Shown here: piece by piece, positions 41,983-48,789 of the stretch
Position numbering within the stretch: the stretch's first letter is position 1
Layout: every line of letters starts with the position of its first letter
NCBI RefSeq assembly: GCF_034432235.1
Contig: NZ_DAOUCJ010000001.1
Coordinates: 1 to 58,040, forward strand
Reading direction: 5' to 3'
Length of the DNA: 58,040 bases
Origin: Thermoflexus sp.
Lineage (GTDB): Bacteria; Chloroflexota; Anaerolineae; Thermoflexales; Thermoflexaceae
Made by a program: the position numbers and the translations under genes
The notes under the pieces: model-generated
Seen by the model: only the letters and a program-made list of their open reading frames with translations
What the model was told of the DNA's origin: nothing
Databases searched by the model: none

Positions 41983-42236
41983 GATCGGCTATGCCGGTTC
42001 CCGAGGGGGATATCCGCCACCAGCCGGCATTCCCACGCATCCTGGGTGACCGTGACCCGCACCTCTTCGGCGATGATGGGGACATGGCGGGAGAGGACGG
42101 CGATGATCTCATCCTTGATGACTTCCAGCAACCCGGGGGAGAGGTCGCTACGGTCGTGCACCAGGATGACTTGAAGGCGCTGTTTCGCGGTCTCGCGGGG
42201 CGAGGGCTGCCCCCGCAATCGATCCAGCCAGCTCAT
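41979..42236 (-). CDS. minE: Cell division topological specificity factor MinE
   Basis: An 85-residue MinE. The N-terminal MinD-binding part has TAKQRLQVILVHDRSDLSPGLL, followed by IKDEIIAVLSRHV. It drives MinD oscillation or membrane release. Overlaps minD and rodA by ATGA at both ends. Confidence 0.95.
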   Translation of the reverse strand: MSWLDRLRGQPSPRETAKQRLQVILVHDRSDLSPGLLEVIKDEIIAVLSRHVPIIAEEVRVTVTQDAWECRLVADIPLGNRHSRS

Positions 42237-43039
42237 CGGCCACCTCCGCTGCGAACCAGCCGGCGCAACCAGCCCAGAACCCCCTGGCCGTCCTCCGAGA
42301 GGAAGAGGGGAACGGCCTCGCCCATCAGACGCCGGGCGATGGCCCGGAACGCCTGCCCCGCCGGCGATCGCTCCTCCAGCACAACCGGGGTGCCCCGATT
42401 GGTCGCCACAATCACCTGCTCGTCCTCCGGGATCACCCCCAGCAGCTCGATCGCCAGGATCTCCAGAACATCGGAGGTGTCCAGCATGTCCCCCCGGCGG
42501 ACCATATCGGGCTTCAGGCGGTTGACGATCAATTTGGGGGCGGGCTTTCCCATCGCCTCCACCAGACCGACGACCCGATCCGCATCGCGAACGGCCGCGA
42601 CCTCCGGGTTGGTGACCAGGAGGATGAGATCGGCGGGGGCCAGGGCGGTTCGGAATCCTTCCTCGATGCCCGCTGCGGAATCGATGAGGATGTAATCGAA
42701 CTCCGGGCGCAGCTCCTCGCAGATGCGGACCATATCCTCGGGCTTCACAGCGGATTTGTCGCGGCTCTGGGCGGCCGGCATCAGGTAAAGGTCAGGGACC
42801 CGCTTGTCGCGGATGAGGGCCTGGCGGGTGCGGCAACGGCCTTCGACGACGTGCACGATATCGTAAACGATCCGGTTCTCCAGGCCCAGGACCACATCCA
42901 GATTTCTCAAGCCGATGTCCGCATCAATGCACACCACCTTCTTCCCGGCCATGGCCAGGGCCATCCCCACGTTGGCCGTCACCGTGGTTTTGCCCACCCC
43001 ACCTTTGCCAGAGGTCACTGTAATCACCTGCGCGCCCAT
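42233..43039 (-). CDS. minD: Septum site-determining ATPase MinD
   Basis: A 268-residue ParA-type ATPase. Deviant Walker A SGKGGVGKTT, IDADIGLRNLDVVLGLENRIVYD, and IDSAAGIEEGFRTAL. The C-terminal LGWLRRLVRSGG is an amphipathic membrane-targeting helix. AGGAGG lies 6 bases before the ATG at 43039. 64 bases downstream of minC. Confidence 0.97.
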   Translation of the reverse strand: MGAQVITVTSGKGGVGKTTVTANVGMALAMAGKKVVCIDADIGLRNLDVVLGLENRIVYDIVHVVEGRCRTRQALIRDKRVPDLYLMPAAQSRDKSAVKPEDMVRICEELRPEFDYILIDSAAGIEEGFRTALAPADLILLVTNPEVAAVRDADRVVGLVEAMGKPAPKLIVNRLKPDMVRRGDMLDTSDVLEILAIELLGVIPEDEQVIVATNRGTPVVLEERSPAGQAFRAIARRLMGEAVPLFLSEDGQGVLGWLRRLVRSGGGR

Positions 43040-43103
43040 CGCGATCCTCCTTTTGCGGAAAAACCAGGAGACATGCCCTCGAAGGATGCGCTTCCCCCGA
43101 AAG

Positions 43104-43817
43104 CTACACCGCTCGTTCGCCCAGGAAACGCCCCAGCCAGTGTTCCCATCGGGAGAGAGGGCGCCATGGCTCGACGACGATCTGCCCGTTCTGGACCCTG
43201 GCCTGCTCGGGGATCGGCCGGCGATGCCCCTCCGGGGAGCGCGCGATGTAACGCCCAATGCGGAGCTGGATGGGGCGGAGTTCCAGGGCGTAAACGGCCG
43301 CTTCATCATCCCCTTCACAGCCCGCATGGGCGGTGCCCAGCAAGCGCCCCCACACGATGATATCGCCCGTGGCGGCGATCTCCGCCCCGGGGTGGATGTC
43401 TCCGATCACGCAGAGATGGCCTTCCACCTGCAGGTAATGGCCCGCCCGCAGGGTTCGATGGATCACCCAGGCGGGCTCCAGGGGAAGCTCCCGGGTTTCA
43501 GGGGCCCGCTCCAGCGCCGGGGATGGCTGCAATGGAAGGCCCAATCGTCGCACCAGCGCCTGGGTCACCGGATGATCGGTCAACACCCCGGTGAGCGTGA
43601 GGCCGAATCGGTTTAGGAGGGCCAGCAAGTTCAACAGATCAGCCTCCTCCAGCATCCGATCCCCCAGGACGACGACAGCCCGGCCGCCGGCGAAGAAACC
43701 CGGGTTCGCGGCCAGACGGGCTTCTAAAGCGCTCAGCATCTCCGGCCATGGCTCCGGGCCGAAAGAGAACCATAACGCATCGCCGATCCCTTTGATCGCC
43801 ACCGGCTCTCTGGACAT
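43104..43817 (-). CDS. minC: Septum site-determining protein MinC
   Basis: A 237-residue FtsZ inhibitor. The N-terminal FtsZ-binding domain (IKGIGDALWFSF, FFAGGRAVVVLGDRMLEEADL) precedes the right-handed beta-helix C-terminal domain (HRTLRAGHYLQVEGHLCVIGDIHPGAEIAATGDIIVWG, LRGTAHAG-like LLGTAHAGCEGDDEAAVYAL). The SD before the ATG at 43817 is weak. First gene of minC-minD-minE-rodA. Confidence 0.94.
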   Translation of the reverse strand: MSREPVAIKGIGDALWFSFGPEPWPEMLSALEARLAANPGFFAGGRAVVVLGDRMLEEADLLNLLALLNRFGLTLTGVLTDHPVTQALVRRLGLPLQPSPALERAPETRELPLEPAWVIHRTLRAGHYLQVEGHLCVIGDIHPGAEIAATGDIIVWGRLLGTAHAGCEGDDEAAVYALELRPIQLRIGRYIARSPEGHRRPIPEQARVQNGQIVVEPWRPLSRWEHWLGRFLGERAV

Positions 43818-43970
43818 CACGGATCCATCGCCACAGGTGGTAGGACTTCTTAGCTGGGGCTCTGATCGGGAAGGCCGGCCTCCCAACCCCCCGGTGGCAC
43901 AAGGATCCCGGGGAAGAGGAAGGGACAAGCCTTTCCCCACGCAGCCCACCTTCATTGAAAGCCCAGTTGA

Positions 43971-43999
43971 GTTATATTGCAAACGAATTGAAAAGGCAA
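43971..43999 (-). promoter_or_regulatory. Promoter of the min operon
   Basis: On the - strand TTGCCT (43999-43994), a 17-base spacer, and TATAAC (43976-43971). The leader to minC is about 145 bases. Confidence 0.72.
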
Positions 44000-44218
44000 G
44001 CCTTCGTAGGGAACGGCAAATGCACGGATTGGATTCCAGTGAGGGATATGTCGCGCGCCATGTTTGGAGGAATCCGAGAAGGTAGACATGAAGCTCTCCT
44101 GGAAGGCGGTAGAGGCCAGGGCAGACGTTACAAGCGATGGCCCTCCCCGCGCTCCTCTGGGCCAGTGGGATTGGCCATGGGGTCTCCCTGACGCCCATTC
44201 CATCGCGCCAGTCATGGT

Positions 44219-44224
44219 TATAAT
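44219..44224 (+). promoter_or_regulatory. -10 element of the aminotransferase gene
   Basis: TATAAT at 44219-44224, 48 bases before the ATG. No clear -35 at standard spacing. Confidence 0.5.
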
Positions 44225-44272
44225 GAAGAAGGCGGCCCCTTCGGTTTCCATCCCCCTCGGGAGAGAAAGGCA

Positions 44273-45433
44273 ATGCGCAGCTTGATCGCCCAACGTGTCG
44301 CTTCCATCCCGCCTTCCGGGATCCGCCGCTTCTTCGATATCGCGGCGACGATGAAGGATGTCATCAGCCTGAGCATCGGTGAGCCCGATTTCGTCACCCC
44401 CGAGCCGATCCTCCGGGCCGGCGTGGAATCGCTGTTACGGGGGGAGACCCATTACACCAGCAATTCCGGGCTGCTGGAACTGCGGGAAGCCCTGGCGGAG
44501 CATCTCGATCGCCTCTACGGCGTCTCTTACGATCCGGAGTCGGAGCTCCTGATCACCGTGGGGGTATCCGAGGCCCTCTACCTCGCCGTCAACGCCATCC
44601 TGGATCCGGGGGATGAAGTGATCATCCCCCAGCCTTGCTTTGTCTCTTATGCGCCGGAGGTCATCCTGGCCGGCGGCGTGCCGGTCACTTTCGCTACGCG
44701 GGTTGAAGAGGATTTTCAGGTCAATCCTGTCGATCTTGAAGCTCGCATTACGCCGCGCACCAAGGCGATCCTGATCGGCTATCCCAACAACCCGACCGGG
44801 GCGGTGATGCCGCGGGAGAAGCTCGCCGCCATCGCCGCCCTGGCGGAGAAATACGATCTTCTGGTGATCTCCGATGAGATCTATGACCGCCTGGTTTACG
44901 ATGGAACCCATACGTGCTTCGCGTCGCTTCCCGGGGCGCGGGAGCGCACCATCTTGCTGGGCGGCTTCTCGAAGGACTATGCGATGACGGGATGGCGGAT
45001 CGGGTATGCGGCGGCCCCGAAGGAGATCATGGCCGCGATGCGCAAGATCCATCAGTATACGATCATGTCCGCCCCCACCCCCTCCCAGTATGCGGCCCTG
45101 GCGGCCCTCCGGATCGGAGAGGAGTATGTGGAGCAGATGCGCCAGGAATACGATCGCCGCCGGCGGTTGATCGTGAAAGGGCTCAACGAGCTGGGCCTGA
45201 CGTGTTTCGAGCCCAGGGGCGCCTTCTATGCCTTCCCTTCCATCTCCCGCACGGGAATGAGCGATGAGGAATTCAGCGAGCGCCTGTTGATGGAGGAGAA
45301 AGTCGCTGTGGTGCCAGGCAGCGCATTCGGCCTGGGGGGCGCGGGGCATGTGCGATGCTCTTATGCCACCGCTTACGAAAAAATCGAGGAGGCCCTGGAG
45401 CGTATCGCCCGCTTCATGAAGCGCTATGGTTGA
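44273..45433 (+). CDS. Class I/II PLP aminotransferase (aspartate/aromatic type)
   Basis: A 386-residue fold-type I aminotransferase. Motifs: LSIGEPDFVTPEPI, YTSNSGLLELREAL, YPNNPTGAVMPREKL, DEIYDRLVYDG, and the PLP lysine K234 in GGFSKDYAMTGWRIGY. C-terminal arginine in AGHVRCSYATAYE binds the substrate carboxylate. The Igamma-type architecture covers aspartate, aromatic and N-succinyl-diaminopimelate aminotransferases, so the amino acid partner is open. AGAAAGG precedes the ATG. Monocistronic. Confidence 0.93.
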   Translation: MRSLIAQRVASIPPSGIRRFFDIAATMKDVISLSIGEPDFVTPEPILRAGVESLLRGETHYTSNSGLLELREALAEHLDRLYGVSYDPESELLITVGVSEALYLAVNAILDPGDEVIIPQPCFVSYAPEVILAGGVPVTFATRVEEDFQVNPVDLEARITPRTKAILIGYPNNPTGAVMPREKLAAIAALAEKYDLLVISDEIYDRLVYDGTHTCFASLPGARERTILLGGFSKDYAMTGWRIGYAAAPKEIMAAMRKIHQYTIMSAPTPSQYAALAALRIGEEYVEQMRQEYDRRRRLIVKGLNELGLTCFEPRGAFYAFPSISRTGMSDEEFSERLLMEEKVAVVPGSAFGLGGAGHVRCSYATAYEKIEEALERIARFMKRYG

Positions 45434-45567
45434 GCATGATCCGTATCTGCGCCCGCGAGCCCCTGAAATCCGTAAGAGCAGTCGGTGGGGGGTTTTGGGA
45501 ACGGAACGCCCGATCGAGCCGAGCGAGACGACGGGTTAACCCGCCTCCCGATGGATCCCCACATCGC

Positions 45568-45610
45568 GCCCCCGGATCTCCCGTCACCGCCCGATCGGGG
45601 ATCCGGGGGC
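45568..45610. terminator. Hairpin after the aminotransferase gene
   Basis: GCCCCCGGATC (45568-45578) and GATCCGGGGGC (45600-45610) are perfect 11-bp arms; a nested CCCGATCGGG lies inside (45590-45599). No T-tract. Lies in the 272-base convergent gap. Confidence 0.5.
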
Positions 45611-45705
45611 ATCGGTGGGACTTCCAGGCCGCTCCGCCACAAAAATGGCGTCAAAAAGGGATGTGATGCCGGGACGCTCGAGGCAGCTCCCTTTTCGCCT
45701 CTGGA

Positions 45706-45945
45706 TCACCAATCCTCTTCTTCTTCGTCCTCCTCCAGGGTGAGCTCCTCCCATTCTTCCTCTTCGTCGAAGCCCAGCTCCTCCTCTTCCTCCAGGACCT
45801 CTTCTTCCTCTTCCTCCCACTCTTCCTCTTCGGCCTGGGTATAGGTCAGGCAACCCATCTCGGGATCCAGCTCGATTTCATCGGCTGTGCACATGCCGGC
45901 TTCCAGATAAACGCAATCGACATAATGACATCGAATGCGCGGCAT
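45706..45945 (-). CDS. Small Cys-rich protein with extreme acidic tail
   Basis: A 79-residue protein. Residues 1-37 hold four cysteines (C6, C11, C19, C32) in MPRIRCHYVDCVYLEAGMC...MGCLTY, a pattern reminiscent of DUF1540 metal-binding peptides. Residues 38-79 are nearly all Glu/Asp with a few Trp and Leu. AGGAGGAG precedes the ATG at 45945. It is the last gene after VKOR. Metal or disulfide binding by the N-terminus is inference; no function is known to me. Confidence 0.75.
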   Translation of the reverse strand: MPRIRCHYVDCVYLEAGMCTADEIELDPEMGCLTYTQAEEEEWEEEEEEVLEEEEELGFDEEEEWEELTLEEDEEEEDW

Positions 45946-45977
45946 AGGCTCCTCCTGATCGGTAGAGTGATGTTCGA

Positions 45978-46430
45978 TCAAATCAGTGTCCGATAGAGGC
46001 GGAATCCACACACCCCCAGCAGCAGGGTGATGAGGATCGCCGAGGTCACGCACCAGCTGCACCACGCATGGAGGACGAAGGCCTCAACGGCGGTGAGATA
46101 CATGGAAAACAGCCAGCCTCCCAGGGCGATGGCGAAGGAGAACGCAACAGTCCACGTCTGGAGGGTGGCATGGCTTCCCCAGAAGGGAAGCGCAAGCGCG
46201 GCGAGAACCAGATAGGCCCCCAACCCCCAGGCGGCTACCGGGATCCCCAGGAGCTCTGCATAGGGGCTGTTGTTCACCACATCACAACCCCGGAAACCGA
46301 TGCAGATCAGGCCCTCTCCGCGGACCTTGCTCCACGTGAGATACCCAGCCACCCCTGCCCCGGCCAGGGCCAGGGCCAGCTGAATGAGGGAGAGGGCATC
46401 CTTTCGCGCCGTTGCGACGTGTGGTGCCAT
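45978..46430 (-). CDS. Vitamin K epoxide reductase family protein (VKOR)
   Basis: A 150-residue polytopic enzyme that oxidises DsbA-like proteins and reduces quinone. Both cysteine pairs are present: loop C43/C49 (LICIGFRGCD) and active-site C124-S-W-C127. The conserved Ser-bearing VVNNSPYAELLGIPVAAWGLGAY follows the loop. About four membrane helices. GGAGGGA precedes the ATG. It follows the DsbA-like gene by 21 bases, its expected redox partner. Confidence 0.94.
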   Translation of the reverse strand: MAPHVATARKDALSLIQLALALAGAGVAGYLTWSKVRGEGLICIGFRGCDVVNNSPYAELLGIPVAAWGLGAYLVLAALALPFWGSHATLQTWTVAFSFAIALGGWLFSMYLTAVEAFVLHAWCSWCVTSAILITLLLGVCGFRLYRTLI

Positions 46431-46451
46431 GGTCCCTCCGCCGGGTCGAAG

Positions 46452-47147
46452 CTACGGACCCTGTCGCAGCAGGGTGTCGATATAGGTCTCGTAGAACGTC
46501 ACATCGTAGAGCCCTTCAATCTTCTCGCCGTTGATGAAGAGGGTAGGCGTGGCCCGCACGCCCCGCTGGCGGCCGGCGTCGGCGGCGCTGCGAATGAAAT
46601 CCCGGTATTTGCCGGAAAGCAGACAGCGCTCAAAGGCCCCGCGATCCAGCCCCACCCGGGTCGCAAAGCCGATCAGCCGGTCGTCGGAGAACCAGCCCAG
46701 GTTCTCCCCGCGCTGGTTGGCGAACACCATGTGCTCATATTCCCAGAACTTCCCCTGTTCCGCGGCGCAGGCCGCGGCCTCCGCCGCGCGGAACGATTCC
46801 GGCCCCAGGAAAGGGAAATACCGGAAAATATAGTATACCTTCCCGGCTTTCACGTATTTCTCATCCAGGCGCGGCGCCACCTCCCGCGTGTAACGGGCGC
46901 ACACCGGGCACTGGAAGTCCGAATATTCCTCGATGATAATTTTGGCCTTGGAATTCCCCTTGTAGGGATAGCCATCCGGCGTCAAACCGGTCGGATAATC
47001 GACCGCCGCGACGGTTGCCCCCGGCCGGCTGGTCCATAGCTGGTATCCGATGAGGGCCGCAACCCCAAGGACCACCGCGGCGATGAGCAGCGCGAGCAGC
47101 GGGGGCGAGGGGGAAGCACGGATGGCTTTCGGATCCCGTTTGCTCAT
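46452..47147 (-). CDS. DsbA-family thiol oxidoreductase, membrane-anchored
   Basis: A 231-residue protein. An N-terminal signal anchor (LLALLIAAVVLGVAALIGY) precedes a thioredoxin-fold domain with IIEEYSDFQCPVCARYT; active-site C80-P-V-C83. cis-Pro loop GVRATPTLFINGEKI. Insertion of a helical domain (residues ~110-180) is typical of DsbA/Thioredoxin_4. Its ATG overlaps the moeA stop as TGATG. Forms an oxidative folding pair with VKOR. Confidence 0.93.
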   Translation of the reverse strand: MSKRDPKAIRASPSPPLLALLIAAVVLGVAALIGYQLWTSRPGATVAAVDYPTGLTPDGYPYKGNSKAKIIIEEYSDFQCPVCARYTREVAPRLDEKYVKAGKVYYIFRYFPFLGPESFRAAEAAACAAEQGKFWEYEHMVFANQRGENLGWFSDDRLIGFATRVGLDRGAFERCLLSGKYRDFIRSAADAGRQRGVRATPTLFINGEKIEGLYDVTFYETYIDTLLRQGP

Positions 47148-48451
47148 CAAGCCCTCCCCGGAGCAGCAGGTGGTGGAGCCTCCGACGCCCCAATCAAATC
47201 CTGCAAATCAACCCAGAATTCCGCCATGACGGTTGAGCCCGCAGGAAGCGTTCGAACGCCCTCCGGCAGGATCACCAGCCCGTTCGCCCGGGCCATGGCG
47301 CTCAGAATATGGGAACCCTGAAGCCCGCTCAGGCGGGCCTGGAACTGGCCGCCCTCATAAGTGATCCGCGCCCGGAAATAGGTCTCCCGCCCGTCGCTGG
47401 AAACGGGCTCGGCCAGGCGCACCGGGATGCGCGGGCGCTCCCAGCGAGGATAGCCGCCCATCCGGCGCAGAACAGGGCGGACGAACTGATCGAAGGTGAT
47501 CATGGCAGAGACCGGGTTGCCCGGCAGCCCGAAGAACGGAATCCCTCGATAATGACCGAAGGCGAAAGGTTTGCCGGGGCGAATGCGGACTTTCCAGAGG
47601 CGGATCTCGCCGTGGCGCCCCACCACTTCCTTCACCCAGTCATAAACACCGACGGAAGCCCCCGCCGAGGAGACGATCAGATCCGGGCGGTGCACAACGG
47701 CTTCGTCCAGCCACCGTTGCAGATCCTCCGGGTCATCCCGGGCGATCCCCAGCACAATGGGCTCCGCTCCCGCCTCCAGCGCCTGGGCGGCCAGGGCGGT
47801 CCGGTTCGTTTCATAGATGCAGCCGGGCGGAAGCGGCCGGCCGGGCTCGATCAGCTCATCGCCGATGGCCAGCAGGGCCACTCGCGGGCGGCGATGGACC
47901 GGGATTTCGAAGCGGCCCAGGGCAGCCAGCAGGGCCAACGCGCCCGGCGTGAGCACCGTCCCCGGCTCCAGCGCGATGGTCCCTCGCGCCACATCCTCCC
48001 CTGCCGGGCGAACGAACTCGCCCGGTTGAACAGCCCGGAAAATCGTGATCGCGGGCGGAAGCGGGCGGCCCGGGCCCCCTGGATCATCGGTGTCCTCCAC
48101 CGGGATCACGGCATCCGCTCCAGAAGGGAGCGGCGCCCCCGTCGCAATCCGCACCGCCGTTCCCGGTTCAATCCCTCCAGAGAACGGGCGGCCCGCGGCG
48201 GCCTCCCCCAGCACCCGAAGGCGGATGGGATGCTCCCGCCGGGCCCCCTTTGTGTCCGCCGCGCGAACGGCGTAGCCATCCATGGCCGAGTTGGGGAACG
48301 GTGGCAGGTCGTGCTCCGCCCGGATCGCTTCGGCCAGAACCCGTCCCATGGCTTTCGGCAGCGCGATGGATTCTGGAGGAAGCGGCCGGAATCCCTCCAG
48401 GATCATCTGGCGGGCTTCATCCACCTGCACCCATTCCTGAACAGCGGCCAT
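47147..48451 (-). CDS. moeA: Molybdopterin molybdenumtransferase MoeA
   Basis: A 434-residue MoeA that inserts molybdate into adenylylated molybdopterin. Motifs: DLPPFPNSAMDGYAVRAAD, RIATGAPLPSGADAVIPVED, VALLAIGDELIEPG, SSAGASVGVYDWVKEVV, and GLPGNPVSAMITFDQFVRP. GGAGG lies 8 bases before the ATG at 48451; a TTG five codons upstream is an alternative. First gene of an operon with the disulfide-bond genes, an unusual partnership. Other Mo-cofactor genes are absent. Confidence 0.95.
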   Translation of the reverse strand: MAAVQEWVQVDEARQMILEGFRPLPPESIALPKAMGRVLAEAIRAEHDLPPFPNSAMDGYAVRAADTKGARREHPIRLRVLGEAAAGRPFSGGIEPGTAVRIATGAPLPSGADAVIPVEDTDDPGGPGRPLPPAITIFRAVQPGEFVRPAGEDVARGTIALEPGTVLTPGALALLAALGRFEIPVHRRPRVALLAIGDELIEPGRPLPPGCIYETNRTALAAQALEAGAEPIVLGIARDDPEDLQRWLDEAVVHRPDLIVSSAGASVGVYDWVKEVVGRHGEIRLWKVRIRPGKPFAFGHYRGIPFFGLPGNPVSAMITFDQFVRPVLRRMGGYPRWERPRIPVRLAEPVSSDGRETYFRARITYEGGQFQARLSGLQGSHILSAMARANGLVILPEGVRTLPAGSTVMAEFWVDLQDLIGASEAPPPAAPGRA

Positions 48452-48789
48452 CGGGCTCGCCTCCAACGGTTCCCGGACCGGATTCCCAACGATCCTGAGG
48501 GAAAAACGTCGGAGAAAACGCTTCGCGGTTGTCCAGCTCCAGGGCCGGCAGAGCGAATCCCCGGGGAAGATCCGCGACGCGGAGAGGCTGTTCGTCCCCG
48601 GCGTGCCGGATTTAGTGTAACGAGGGAGGAAAGGCCTGTCAACTATCCCGGGGATTTGGGCAGGGCTTTCCCGCTGCAGGAGCCGCTTGAGCGGCGACGG
48701 AGGGGGCGGATCCGAGCGGAGAGCGGGAGGGGCCGTGACCTAAGAGGATACCCTCACTCCCTTGCCAGGCTCGAGCCGGGCTCCAGATC
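48452..48789. other. Leader and gap between moeA and the helicase gene
   Basis: 338 bases. The strong moeA promoter leaves a ~155-base leader (about 48607 to 48452, - strand). A stop-free - strand frame without an ATG or GTG runs through it and reads protein-like (PRGFALPALELDNREAF); I cannot assign it. A short CCGCT/AGCGG hairpin is near 48683. No RNA family motif recognised. Confidence 0.4.
48614..48642 (-). promoter_or_regulatory. Promoter of the moeA-dsbA-VKOR operon
   Basis: On the - strand a consensus TTGACA (48642-48637), 17-base spacer and TACACT (48619-48614). The best -35 in the window. Confidence 0.8.

Larger units (their letters stand above)
43818..44272. other. Divergent intergenic region with promoters
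   Basis: 455 bases between minC and the aminotransferase gene. It holds the min promoter (43971-43999, - strand) and a TATAAT for the aminotransferase (44219-44224). A short - strand ORF here has no recognisable product. I see no other gene or RNA. Confidence 0.6.

Noticed and set aside
43952..44093. 45-residue - strand ORF upstream of minC
   Set aside because: It has a passable ribosome binding site but covers the min promoter and has no recognisable sequence.
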